Assembly: GCF_963678635.1 (NCBI RefSeq)
Contig: NW_026971256.1
Location: 1-64,000, forward strand
Reading direction: 5' to 3'
DNA length: 64,000 nucleotides
From: Symsagittifera roscoffensis
Lineage: Eukaryota; Xenacoelomorpha; Acoela; Convolutidae
Every line of letters starts with the position of its first letter. The stretch's first letter is position 1. A program made the position numbers and the translations under genes. Below, piece after piece: positions 1 through 9,560 of this stretch. A model generated the notes under the pieces. That model searched no databases and was not told where the DNA came from. It worked only from the letters and a program-made list of their open reading frames with translations.

Positions 1-860
1 CGTGTGCCATACAGTCCAAACTGGATGCCATCTTGAGAAACTCTACAACACAAGACAATCTGGTAACAAATCGAACACAAGGCAACAGAGTTGATTTTGC
101 GGAATCACAAAGGAACAAGCGGGAGTCAACACCGTTACCGTTAACCTGGGGTGCAGCGAGCACAGCACCAGTGGGGGGGGGGCAAGACAATTATGAAGAG
201 TGGAACCTCAAATAGGACAAATCGTCCAGGGGATTCCACGGCGAACAATAATGTGGGACAGGATGCCATGACGTGCGCTAACACCTGGGAGATGATGATG
301 AACAGGAAACTGGAGGCGTTCGCCACAAGGAACACCGACTCGAGTGAAAGAGGAGGTGGCAAATCCAGGAAAACCTTCAAGAAGCTAAAAGAATTTAAAG
401 ATGACTCAGATGGTTGCATCGACACATGGGTAGAAGTCGGGAGACTACATCTGGAGCAGGACAACTTGAATGACAGAGACAGGCCTGCGCGGCAATTTTG
501 AGCAACCTAGAATGTGTAGTTGAGAAGAAGGAAGATGAACGTGACACTGCAGACAAGATCTTCGAGATTTTGTTGAACCGATTTGGGTCAGGTTTGAAGG
601 GTCATCAAGCGATGATGCGATTTGAAAAGAGAAGACATAGGGACGATGAATCGATGGATCGGTTCCTGGACGATCTTGAGAGTTTGAGAAGAAGGAGTGA
701 CTCTGAGGAATCAACAAACAGATGGAACTTCAGTATTGCCTCGAAAATTATCGATGGGGTGAAAAGTGACGACATAAGGACAATGTTAGCAACGTACTAT
801 TCCCTGTCGAAAGATAATGCACCAACTCCAGAAGAGATGATACAAAAGTCAAGGGAGTAG
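1..860 (+). pseudogene. gag: Gag capsid region, disrupted, 5' truncated by window edge
   Basis: Capsid part of the retroelement Gag, the structural protein that packages element RNA. The frame is open at the left edge (KLDAIL..., matching KLDEIL of the minus copy). It shifts near the G run at 173-183 and again near 485, then continues to 860. The capsid block around 430-760 (CIDTWVEV, ILLNRFGSG, GHQAM, FEKRRHRDDESMDRFLDDLE) aligns with the minus-strand Gag at 55.3-56.0 kb and has the pattern of retrotransposon Gag families. A TAG at 858-860 replaces the TAC seen in the duplicated copy at 2,413. Frameshifts at the G run may be replication slippage. Non-functional. Confidence 0.75.
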
Positions 861-1620
861 ATGCTGATGAAACCTAAAAAGTACTCATACTCGGATATTA
901 GGAACATGCAAGGGGGAGTCAAGCACAAAGGTCGTCATGGTACAAGCCCAGAGATGATATGGACAAACGTAGGTCATGCGTGAATTGTGGATCAGCAGAT
1001 CATCATGTGGCGGACTGCACGAATTATAAACAAGGAATGAAGAGTCTGGGATATGTACCGGATGAGGAAGATATGAGCCAGATGGAAAAACACGAGTTCT
1101 ATAGTGGCTTGATCATCAAGATAAGTGCGAGATGCTTCTTCTGCAATCAAGAGGGACACTTCAGGATGGACTGTCCACTGTTTTGGGAAGCAGTCAAGAA
1201 ACAAAGTCACTCCAAACAGAAGTTAGCGTTAGCGGCGGTGCAGAAACAGGCAAGCCGATTTTCAAACAAAAAATTCAGATGCACCAAGTGCGAAACTACC
1301 AACAAAGACGGTGAAGGCTGTAACGCAAGTCAACAATGCCATGGAGGCCAAGGCCATGATTTCTCTAGAGATAAATTATGAGAGAGCAGCAGCAGATGCT
1401 ATCAACAAAGTGAAACAAGACCTAGCGACGAAGGAGATGGAGCAACGATTGAAACAAGAGATCGAAAGGCAGAAGTTGAACGAGACGTTAAGTGGTTTAT
1501 CGCCATGCCAGAAGCCGAAGTGGAAGCGACAAGGAGTTGGAATTGCAACACTCTGAAAATTGTCACGGGCAAGCCGTTCCGCATAACAAAGATTGGAGTC
1601 AGGATAATGTCAATAATCAC
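858..1620 (+). repeat. Direct duplication, copy 1 (Gag zinc-knuckle segment)
   Basis: About 760 bp starting just before ATGCTGATGAAACCT is repeated nearly identically at 2,413-3,178, offset 1,555 bp (1,558 after a 3-bp indel). Copies differ by a handful of substitutions, so the duplication is recent relative to the element. Copy 1 ends abruptly at the ATAATCAC before 1,621, where copy 2 continues into the protease. Confidence 0.9.
959..1556 (+). pseudogene. gag: Gag nucleocapsid zinc knuckles, copy 1 (broken)
   Basis: Nucleocapsid portion of Gag that binds element RNA through two CCHC knuckles. The first is CVNCGSADHHVADC at about residues 8-21 and the second CFFCNQEGHFRMDC at about 59-72; both fit CX2CX4HX4C. 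A 3-bp difference after the Gln-rich segment (1,250) separates it from copy 2. The open frame changes near 1,311-1,381 into a helical charged stretch (KVKQDLATKEMEQRLKQ). It is cut off from the downstream protease by the segment at 1,621-2,412, so this copy is not connected to pol. Confidence 0.8.
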
Positions 1621-2412
1621 AGTACATAAAAGTCTTGGGACTGTACCAGGAAGTCTTGAGACGGTATTAAAAATACTTGGGACAGCGCGAAATAGCCGAA
1701 CTCTCAATTAAAAGCAAAAAGACTGGTCGGAAAGGTGAAATCGCGAAAGATCCGTTCTATTAAGAACACGAATTATTTTTTTTATCATTCGTTGAGGGAA
1801 GTAGGAACGTTTTTTTGTTTAGAATTTTTGTCCATAGAATAGAATTTTGTAAGTAATAATATTGTAAGTAGAGACAATTGTAAATAAAAATCATGAGGTG
1901 AAGTAGGTACCGATAGCAGAAAGAAGGGGTATAGAGTCAAAGACAAATCATAACTCGTCGCAACGAAAAGCAACATTGTTTGAAAAAAGAGTAACAAGAA
2001 AGAACTTTTCAGTGAGCATTGTCAACACAAGAAACGCAAAAGAGAACAAGACGAAAGTGAGCGCTGAGGAGGGACGAACGGAACCTGCTATAGAAATTGA
2101 TCTTGAGACACCAGATCAGAGTGTTGACGAAGTGGAGGAGAAAACAACGGAGTCAACACCGATACCGAATGCGGAAGAACAAAAGCAGAAAACGATGGAA
2201 TTCGCGCCGATAGACACTGTGGATAACACGACAAGCAACACGCCGGAAACTTTTAAAGATGAGTCTCAAACGAAAAGAAAGTCTTTCACAGAGAGGATCG
2301 CAATGATGGTCGGAATGAAACCAAGAGATAAAGTGGAGGAAGAACTGACGGCCGAGAAAGGCAAAACGTTTGGAACCGAAAGTGGAGGAAGAACCGAAAG
2401 GCAAGAACCGAG
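1621..2412 (+). other. Segment lodged between the duplicated Gag pieces: possible leader plus Gag N-terminal coding
   Basis: The first 350 bases are AT-rich with many stops and hold a short imperfect direct repeat (AGTCTTGGGACTGTACCAGG, then AGTCTTGAGACGG). From about 1,976 a frame opens for 140 codons, strongly acidic and Ser/Thr-rich (EVEEKTTESTPIPN, FTERIAMMVGM), and runs straight into the start of duplication copy 2. The minus element begins Gag with a similarly charged low-complexity region (57.6-57.0 kb), so I infer this is the Gag N-terminus and its leader from another copy joined here. It has no recognised domain. It could alternatively be an unrelated insertion. Confidence 0.45.
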
Positions 2413-3178
2413 TACATGCTGATGAAACCTGAAAAGTACTCATACTCGGATAATAGGAACATGCAAGGGGGAGTCAAGCACAAAGGTCGTCATGGTACAA
2501 GCCCAGAGATGATATGGACAAACGTAGGTCATGCGTGAATTGTGGATCAGCAGATCATCATGTTGCGGACTGCACGACTTATAAACAAGGAATGAAGAGT
2601 CTGGTATATGTACCGGATGAGGAAGATATGAGCCAGATGGAAAAACACGAGTTCTATAGTGGCTTGATCATCAAGATAAGTGCGAGATGCTTCTTCTGCA
2701 ATCAAGAGGGACACTTCAGGATGGACTGTCCACTGTTTTGGGAAGCAGTCAAGAAACAAAGTCACTCCAAACAGAAGTTAGCGTTAGCGGCGGTGCAGAA
2801 ACAGGAGGCAAGCCGATTTTCAAACAAAAAATTCAGATGCACCAAGTGCGAAACTACCAACAAAGACGGTGAAGGCTGTAACGCAAGTCAACAATGCCAT
2901 GGAGGCCAAGGCCATGATTTCTCTAGAGATAAATTATGAGAGAGCAGCAGCAGATGCTATCAACAAAGTGAAACAAGACCTAGCGACGAAGGAGATGGAG
3001 CAACGATTGAAACAAGAGATCGAAAGGCAGAAGTTGAACGAGACGTTAAGTGGGTTATCGCCATGCCAGAAGCCGAAGTGGAAGCGACAAGGAGTTGGAA
3101 TTGCAACACTCTGAAAATTGTCACGGGCAAGCCGTTCCGCATAACAAAGATTGGAGTCAGGATAATGTCAATAATCAC
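2413..3178 (+). repeat. Direct duplication, copy 2 (Gag zinc-knuckle segment)
   Basis: Second copy of the segment at 858-1,620. This one keeps TAC where copy 1 has TAG and carries an extra GAG codon near 2,806. Its right end is continuous with the protease region, so copy 2 is the original arrangement. Confidence 0.9.
2514..3114 (+). pseudogene. gag: Gag nucleocapsid zinc knuckles, copy 2
   Basis: Same two CX2CX4HX4C knuckles as copy 1 (CVNCGSADHHVADC and CFFCNQEGHFRMDC), both with all four metal ligands. The charged helical tail continues into the pre-protease region (MSIITVGGHEV) at about 3,163 through a frame change near 3,060-3,110. The minus element has the matching region at 55.5-55.0 kb, where the second knuckle lost a cysteine. 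RNA binding in genome packaging is the known role of this module. Confidence 0.8.
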
Positions 3179-3790
3179 TGTGGGCGGCCACGAAGTAACG
3201 AGGAACCTAAGCGAACCCAGTGATCAGACAATAATGCACATTGAAGCGCACGCAGACTACTTAAGTGCAATAAGTCCGCAGACTACTTCAAGAGCCCTGA
3301 CGGCATTACTCACAAGAGGTGGCAGCAAGTCAGTCCGCGTCGAGAACAGATACACGAAGGCTTATGGTCCGCATGAGGTGATGTTAAACATAGATGGGAT
3401 AAACAACTACACGAAAACCATAATAACATGTGACGAAGATCTAGCCGGACAGATCGACGTGGGCAAAGAAGAACTGAAAGTGAGATCGATAGGACAGTGC
3501 GCCATGTTGGAAGAAGATGCAAGGCACATCGGGACGGAGGCAGACGTATCAGCACACGTGCTTGACATAAGTGGCAAGAAGACTCAGTTACGCGGGTTAC
3601 TTGATACGGGAGCAGTCTTAAGTCTTATACCAATCGAAGTTGGGAGCGAATGGGTTTCAACAGAGATGATTTGATAGACTCGAGAATACGGCTGTCAGCT
3701 GCAAACAAAGGGGCGCTGCGGGTGCTAGACAGAACACCAATAGTAGAAAACCTATATGAGTCTGTCTAGTTCATTTTAGCCAGAGACTTT
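3063..3790 (+). pseudogene. pro: Retroelement aspartic protease (retropepsin) with upstream spacer, unit A
   Basis: The first 130 codons (SIITVGGHEVTRNLSEPSD, YTKAYGPHEVMLNIDGIN) align with the minus copy at 55.0-54.7 kb. The retropepsin active-site segment LLDTGAVLSLIPIE lies at about 3,594-3,635. A one-base deletion right after it shifts the frame (IEVGSEW instead of IETWERM in unit B). Some 60 bases are missing near 3,737, and the ILGRDF-like flap/C-terminal motif carries a stop (GTCTAG at 3,762). Such proteases act as dimers and cut the Gag-Pol polyprotein. Here the gene is dead. Confidence 0.75.
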
Positions 3791-3834
3791 ATCAGGAAAT
3801 TCGATGTAACGATTGATTTAAGCAATGCTATGTT

Positions 3835-4198
3835 CAGGATACAGAACCCGGATAGGAGGCACGCGATTCAACGGTTGATGGCACACGCATTGGTAGGTGT
3901 GACGAAGAAATACGGCAACCTGGTAATGTGCTACATGGATGACGTGGTAATTGCGACGCCTACACTGGAGGACCACATCGAGCGACTAGACGAGGTGTTT
4001 GCATACATGAAAAGGTCAGGACTAAAGTGCAAACCATCAAAGTGCGAGATACTCAAGGACTCGATCAAATACTTGGGAAGGATGGTGGACAGACATGGCA
4101 TCAGACCAGACCCAGATGCAGTAAAAGCGGTTCTGACCTGGAAATCGACAAAAACGGAACATCAATTGATGAGCTTCCTGGGTTTTGCGAACTATTAA
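3835..4198 (+). pseudogene. pol: Reverse transcriptase C-terminal half (YMDD), unit A
   Basis: Begins at an internal deletion: the sequence jumps from the post-protease motif (RIQNPDRR) directly into the RT palm (QRLMAHALVGVTKKYG), removing about 1.0 kb that unit B retains at 8.23-9.23 kb. The catalytic YMDD motif lies near 3,934-3,945, followed by the thumb region (KCEILKDSIKYLGRMV). It stops at TAA right after LGFANY; the same stop is present in units B and C. Motifs A and B are missing, so it cannot be active. Confidence 0.8.
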
Positions 4199-5150
4199 AT
4201 GGAGTTAATTATGGGCTACGCGGACAAAAAATACCCGATGCAACAATTAATGAGGCACAAAGGCAAGAAATTCACGTGGAACAACGCGGCGGAAGAGTGA
4301 TTCCAGAGAATAAAGAAGGGGTTGTGCGAGGCACCGGTTATAGGGATGCCAACGGAAAAGGGAATGTACGTGCTGGACACGGATGCGTCGGTAGTCGCGA
4401 TTTCTGGCGTTATCCATCAAGAACAGGAATGGAACGGGAAGACAGTCTTAAGACCAATAGCGTACGGGAGTAAAGTCTTGAGTGATACGGCGGAAATGAA
4501 GTACGGGGCGCCCAAAGCAGAGATGTTCGCGGTGGTTACCTTCGTCAAAAAATGTAGAGCATACCTAGGCAGCGAGTCATTCAAGTTGCGAGTCGACAAC
4601 AGAGCACTCAGCTGGCTGAAAACGTGCTCAATGGATCAGAGCTACATTGGGAGGTGGATAGTTCGCCTGGACGGATACAACATGATAATTGAGCATAGGA
4701 CAAGAGACAAACATCAAACTGCCGATAGCTTGAGTAAGAAGACGGAGTTCTACGAGAGGCAGGAACAAAGAGAGGCAGATAGGCCCGAAATCAAAGATGG
4801 CTTTTCCTTCATGGATAAGGAAACGTATGACAGTCTTCCACTCACGAGATGGCTCGAAAAATCAGGCAAACCGATAGAAGATCAACCCGAATTACCAAAG
4901 GAGCCCCCAGAGAAAACGATTTTGAAAAAGACCCGAGGGATGCCAATGGAGATAATGCCCAAATCGAAAGTTGTGAGGGAGACACACAAAGCGAAAAGCT
5001 ATGATCTAAACCAAGTAGAGACGGGAAGGGCAGTGATAGATGAAAACGTGAGGAGATTACTCGAGAAACTGGCGGAGGATAAACCCGTGATCAAAGAAAA
5101 GGGTAAAGAGGAACCAGAAGTCACGATATTGAGAAGGAAAGAAGCGAATA
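4199..5150 (+). pseudogene. pol: RNase H domain and charged tether, unit A
   Basis: After the LGFANY stop the frame resumes with the connection (HKGKKFTWNN) and the RNase H domain. Conserved acidic residues are visible in DTDASVVAISGV, in PKAEMFAVV, in RVDNRALSWL and in HQTADSLSK. This is the Ty3-type RNase H that degrades the RNA strand during reverse transcription. A long Lys/Glu-rich tether follows (IMPKSKVVRETHKAK). At about 5,150 the tether is joined to the post-catalytic part of integrase by a deletion. Confidence 0.8.
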
Positions 5151-5601
5151 GATTAACGGGCAGGGAAAGAGCAATGCCTCGAACATTCTTTTACCCAGAA
5201 AACGAAGGGAAAAAGACACCGCCTCAAGCTTATGTGAAAGAAGCGGTCAAGAGACAATAAGAACTAAACAAGTTCTGCAGGAGGAACACGGCGCAAGCGC
5301 TAATGAGACAGCGGAAGAAATGCGATGAGAAGATAGTGCAAGCGAAACCATATGCAGTGGGCCAATACGCCTGGGTCTTCCAGAAAGTTATAACTCCCAA
5401 GGGGAAAAAGAAAATACTTAAGAAATGGAGAGGACCGTTCATGATAACTAAAGTACACCAGGAAGGACGTTTCTACCGCTTGAGTACGGGCGGAGCAGCG
5501 CATTATGAAAACCTGAAACCTCATGTCCCATCCCCAGAAGACTGGTGCGTACCGCAGAATATGGAGGGACTCGAGTACCTACTGGTGGAGCCAGCATGCT
5601 A
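5151..5601 (+). pseudogene. pol: Integrase C-terminal remnant with GPF motif, unit A (catalytic core deleted)
   Basis: Starts at LTGRERAMPRTFFYPE, which in units B and C follows the DDE core. About 1.47 kb including the zinc-binding and catalytic domains is missing. A TAA interrupts at 5,258 (KRQ-stop, shared with unit B but CAA in unit C). The C-terminal domain has YAVGQY and KKWRGPFMITKVHQEGRF, the GPY/F signature of Ty3-type integrases, and ends VEPAC-TAG at 5,600. Confidence 0.75.
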
Positions 5602-6380
5602 GGTGAACGAAAAATGCACCAGAGAAAAAAATGATGGCAACGAGGACTTGAGTTTGGACGATAATGAAAAGATAGAAGCGGACTCAGAGGCGGAATCCTT
5701 TGTGGAAGAAGACTGGATTGATCCAGAGCAGGACGAGGTACCAAAGTGGACGGAACCAGACTTGCCGATACCAGCGGGATTCAGTAGTGGCAATCGCAAA
5801 CGGACAGGCATGAGGTACAATAGGTACGGGGATGACTTCTTGATTGATAAGATACAGCCTGATAAATTATGCAAAGAGCTACTGAGTGTGGGCGAACTGG
5901 CAGCCGACGATGGATGGCAAATCATCAACGACAGTGAAAAGTACCCGCAGGAAGACTACTCCACACCAGAACAAGAGACAGATCTGGAACAGAGCGAGAT
6001 AGAAAGAAGGGGAAACACAAACTTGAGGATACTAGAGTGGATGCGCGATGTCAAGAGCAAAAAAAATGAGGAGCAAAGCATCCAGCAAGTCGACGTGTCG
6101 GCGGAAAAACACGTGGAAACGAAAGATCCCCTCTTCGGTTGGACAGCAACCGGCAGGCCGCTCGAGATACCGCCAGATAATTTAGGACCAGCATCATCGA
6201 CGGGGTTGTCGATAAATAATTTTTCCGGGGAGTGCGGGTAGGACTTACCCACACCAAAAATCTGATGATGAAGAAACTCACAGAAGTTAGAGAAACAAGG
6301 GGATTGGAACTGGATGAGAAAGAGGCTGAGCCTACCATAGGGAGAATTTTCAAAGCAAAATTTGAAGTTCCAAATGAATA
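5602..6380 (+). pseudogene. Acidic linker between integrase and macro-like module, unit A
   Basis: In frame after a TAG that follows VEPAC in all three plus-strand units. Very acidic and low-complexity (DLSLDDNEKIEADSEAES, EEDWIDPEQDEVP), then a conserved island YNRYGDDFLIDKIQ, and near the end FRGVRVGLTHTKNL, which is also found before every macro copy of the minus element. A one-base deletion near 6,224 shifts the frame (INNFSGECG). No enzyme domain recognised. It probably tethers the macro-like module to the Pol polyprotein or is its own product. Confidence 0.6.
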
Positions 6381-6836
6381 ATCGGAGAACATCCTGATCA
6401 CGGACAGCGACTTCATTTTGTCAGACAGGACCAGCGAGATCTGTATAACGGCGGACGTGAGCTTCAAATCAGACTAGAGGCCGACTTCAAGAGAGAGTAT
6501 CTGAACTTGGAGTTCCTATTCAGGCAGAGACCGGGGTTGGGGGGAATGGCTGCGCTTCCCCCATCAGTTTCACAAGTTTCGGGTAAGGACTTGTGCTTTC
6601 TGGTAACGAGGGTCAATGAAAGGAACACGATAGATCCTGAGCACGTGATGCTGGCACTATCAAGGCTGCGAGACTTCATGGTCGAAAGAGGAATAATGGA
6701 GGTCTCGATGCCGGTGTATGACCCGAACAGGGGCAAGTTGAGCCCAAGGGAACTATACGCTATCCAACATGTGGTCTCCGCAGAAACGGAAATAATGGTA
6801 CATCTACACAAGAAATACTACTTGAGTATCGCCTGA
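6381..6836 (+). pseudogene. Macro-domain-like module, unit A
   Basis: The predicted fold order resembles OARD1/TARG1-type macro domains: an N-terminal strand, ADVSF then EADFKREYLNLEFL, GGMAALPPS, LCFLVTRVNE, a helix LALSRLRDFMVERG, the strand EVSMPV, then YDPNRGKLSPREL and a C-terminal strand EIMVHLHKKYYL. In that family the domain binds ADP-ribose and removes it from acidic residues. Here the Gly-rich binding loops are not conserved: the strand-end lysine is Arg, and the usual GCGLD loop is replaced by VYDPNRGKL. Binding or hydrolysis is therefore doubtful. A small frameshift or stop occurs near 6,470 (TSNQTRG). Assignment rests on pattern recognition only. Confidence 0.6.
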
Positions 6837-7313
6837 GTTGGGTACATGGGAATCTCAAAATAGGTATACGGGAGTCTCAAGTTAGGTATATCGGGGCACG
6901 AAGCAGGTAAATGGATTTTAACGCAGTTGGCATGACAATTAGGTTTTAGAGAATTGACGGTGCTAAAACATGAAATGAATCTGCACGCTCTTAAAACTCC
7001 CAGTTGAAGTATTTTAGTGAATTGATGGAAGAATAATGTTTTAAACTCAATAATGAGAGGTGGTTTATGCTAGGAATGAAACAAATTAATCTAAAAATGA
7101 ATTTTATTTTCAGATTGATTTGTTAAATTGAGTTGACGACCTAGCCGCACTCGATCGAAAGAAAAAGAAGGTCTTGAACAAAGTTCACGATCAGCAACAT
7201 TCGAAGGAGATATACCTCAAGTTCTCAAGTAGGTTGGTTGGGTAATTCTCAAGTTGGGTGGCACGGTAATTCTCAAGTTGGTTGGTACGCGAGATCATCT
7301 AGAAATCGTGACA
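6837..7313 (+). promoter_or_regulatory. Untranslated stretch before ORF2 with candidate 3' splice site, unit A
   Basis: Between the macro stop and the ORF2 start there is an AT-rich run with stops in all frames. ATTTTATTTTCAG at 7,101-7,113 has the form of a polypyrimidine tract plus AG splice acceptor and is preserved at 18,720-18,732. ORF2 begins 200 bases later. A spliced subgenomic mRNA for ORF2, like the env mRNA of retroviruses, is the simple inference. Short repeats GTATACGGGAGTCTCAAG occur at the 5' end and a 24-bp tandem repeat at 7,223-7,294. Confidence 0.45.
7223..7294 (+). repeat. Three 24-bp tandem units upstream of ORF2, unit A
   Basis: Units start at 7,223, 7,247 and 7,271 with TCTCAAGT and share the core AAGT(T/A)GG(G/T)TGG...GGTAAT. 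The same trimer is at 18,842-18,913. In unit B the linker is fused into this repeat at about 12,628. Confidence 0.8.
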
Positions 7314-7904
7314 ATGGCACATCGCTTTTGGAAATCCATGCCTGCTGCGCTCAAAAGACCAACGCTCGATGAACTGTATAAGCGCTTGAGGGATCTGGTG
7401 GACTACACCCAAGTTGATGAGAGGATGGCAGTGATATTGAACGCCATTCTGCAGTTAGAGGCGCAAGGTGAATGCAGGGAGTCAGCGACAGAAGCTGTCT
7501 TGATGGTTGGTTACACAACAAAAGGGATATCCAATCAAGAGCAGACCAGATGGTTCTCCTGGAATGTGGATCGAGGAGTGAGAGGATTTGACTTGGCGAG
7601 AAATCCTGGCTCGGGCAAAAACATTGAGTACGGCGCGGGAGAGTTCCCACTACCGACCAGACCACCAGCAAGATCCGCGGGCCAGTCCACCGATCCGCGG
7701 GCGAGTAAACAACCTTCTATGATACGGTCACAGCAGACGGAGGACATATCCGGACCTCAGTAACCTGAGGAGGGAACTAGAGAGGAAGCAGAGGGAGAGA
7801 AATAAAGCGAATCTTGACCGGGATGGCGCAAAACTCGAGAGGGATCAGGCGATTTTGGAAAGAGATCAAGCGATCCTCGAGACGGACCAGGCGAGGCGTG
7901 ACCT
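7314..7904 (+). pseudogene. ORF2 N-terminal module and coiled coil, unit A (fused to protease)
   Basis: ATG at 7,314 (ACAATGG context) begins MAHRFWKSMPAALKRPTL; within one residue it lines up with the ATG-initiated MSDTNELMDFISASL of the minus element, so the start is well supported. A conserved segment YKRLRDLVDY...ATEAVLMVGYTT follows. A frameshift near 7,745 leads into a heptad-like coiled coil with short repeats (LERDQAILERDQAILETDQ). At 7,904 it is cut in mid-coil and fused to the protease (CTCAGTTACGCGGG). Function unknown. Confidence 0.65.
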
Positions 7905-8685
7905 CAGTTACGCGGGTTACTTGATACGGGAGCAGTCTTGAGTCTTATACCAATCGAAACTTGGGAGCGAATGGGTTTCAACAGAGATGATTTGATTGAC
8001 TCGAGAATACGGCTGTCAGCTACAAACAAAGGGGCGCTATGGGTGCTAGGCAGAACACCAATAATAGCCCTAAACCTGGGTGAACGCAACCTGTGGATGA
8101 GCATTCTCGTGGTAGAAAACCTTGATGAGTCTGTCTAATTCATTTTAGCCAGAGACTTCATCAGGATCTTCGACGTAACGATTGATTTAAACAATGCTAT
8201 GTTAAGGATACAGAACCCGGATAGGAGGTACGCAATCATGCCGGTAACTTTAATAATGGCGAATGAAAAAAGCACCGGTTTTCTTGAGTTGGAGGGTGAG
8301 GCTGCGAACGAAGCGAACAAAGCGGCTATTGTGAGCTTGCGAATGAAAAATTATAACGAACTAAGTGATAACAAGCAAGTATGCATAGTCCCAAATCCTT
8401 ATAGTCAAAGTGTTGCTGTTTTAGGAAGATCCTTCTCGATAATCAAGAGCGGCCTCTGCGTCAGTGTCTTGTTGAATACTCTTGATAAACCCATCACGAT
8501 ACAGAGGGGAAGGAAGCTGGGATATGATTTACCCGTGAAAACTCGATATGACATGACTGAAAATCCAAAACAGAATGAAGTTATTGATTGTCCCTATCAT
8601 AGGGACAAAGTTTGTATCTTGAGACGATTAAAGAAAACAAAAGATTCATCAGGTCTTGTAAAATTAGTTAAGTCAGAGACAGAAG
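7905..8685 (+). pseudogene. pro: Retropepsin and post-protease region, unit B
   Basis: Begins exactly at the fusion with the ORF2 coil, so the spacer upstream of the active site is missing. DTGAVLSLIPIETWERMGF is intact, then NLGERNLWMSILVVENLDES and a stop (GTCTAA, 8,136-8,138) where the family has Asp-Gln before FIL. The frame reopens at about 8,199 and runs through the protease-RT spacer (KLGYDLPVKTRYDMTEN, LDEME). A frame change near 8,680 leads to RT. Unit B is the most complete copy of this spacer. Confidence 0.75.
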
Positions 8686-9560
8686 ATGGACTTTCGAGCT
8701 GTTCGAATTTTCCGGAAAGACCCAAACTGGATGAAATGGAGGGGCAAGATAACGGACGAACAGCTCGAAGCCAACAAGGATGTACTGGAGCGGAATGAGG
8801 ATGTTTTTTCGAAACATAAGGCAGACATTGGATGTTGTAATTTCGTTGAACATGAAATAGATCTTGAAGAGTCTGCTTTACCGCACAGGGAGGGGGCAAG
8901 GCGCATGACCCCACACAAATCGGATGCATGTAGAAAAGAAATAGAGACCTTACTAGAGTATGATATGATAGAACCATCCAAATCACCGTGGGCGTGTGGA
9001 GTAGTGATGACCAAAAAGAAATGCGACCAATTGAGGTTTTCTTGTGACTTTCGGTATCTGAACTCCGTCACGGTGAAGGATGCCTATCCCATACCTAGAA
9101 TTGATGAGAGCCTCTCGAAGTTAGGTGATGCAAATTTTTTTACGACTCTTGATTTAGGATCGGCTTTTCGGCAGGTCCCAAAAGGTGGAAACGGATGCCG
9201 TTTGGTCTGTGCAATGCCACGGCTACATTTCAACGGTTGATGGCACACGCATTGGTAGGTGTGACGAAGAAATACGGCAACCTGGTAATGTGCTACATGG
9301 ATGACGTGGTAATTGCGACGCCTACACTGGAGGACCACATCGAGCGACTAGACGAGGTGTTTGCATACATGAAAAGGTCAGGACTAAAGTGCAAACCATC
9401 AAAGTGCGAGATACTCAAGGACTCGATCAAATACTTGGGAAGGATGGTGGACAGACATGGCATCAGACCAGACCCAGATGCAGTAAAAGCGGTTCTGACC
9501 TGGAAATCGACAAAAACGGAACATCACTTGATGAGCTTCCTGGGTTTTGCGAACTATTAA
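8686..9560 (+). pseudogene. pol: Reverse transcriptase, unit B
   Basis: Fingers and palm are recognisable: EHEIDLEESALPHREGARR, MIEPSKSPWACGVVMTKKK, LRFSCDFRYLNSVTVKDAYP, then motif A FFTTLDLGSAFRQVP with the catalytic Asp. A deletion of about 60 bases at 9,183 removes the segment between motif A and the KRMPFGLCNATATFQ motif B and shifts the frame. YMDD (motif C) is near 9,297-9,308 and the thumb runs to LGFANY-stop at 9,560. All three catalytic aspartates are encoded but in different frames. Confidence 0.85.

Noticed and set aside
141-464. Antisense open frames over Gag and Pol (for example 141-464, 992-1210, 5230-5524, 8597-9071, 17668-18429 minus)
   Set aside because: They mirror real coding frames on the other strand, recur with each tandem copy, and show low-complexity Ser/Leu/Pro composition without motifs.
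4027-4473. 148-codon plus-strand frame at 4,027-4,473 (and 9,389-9,835)
   Set aside because: It overlaps the YMDD thumb and RNase H start in another frame; only the other frames show RT and RNase H motifs.
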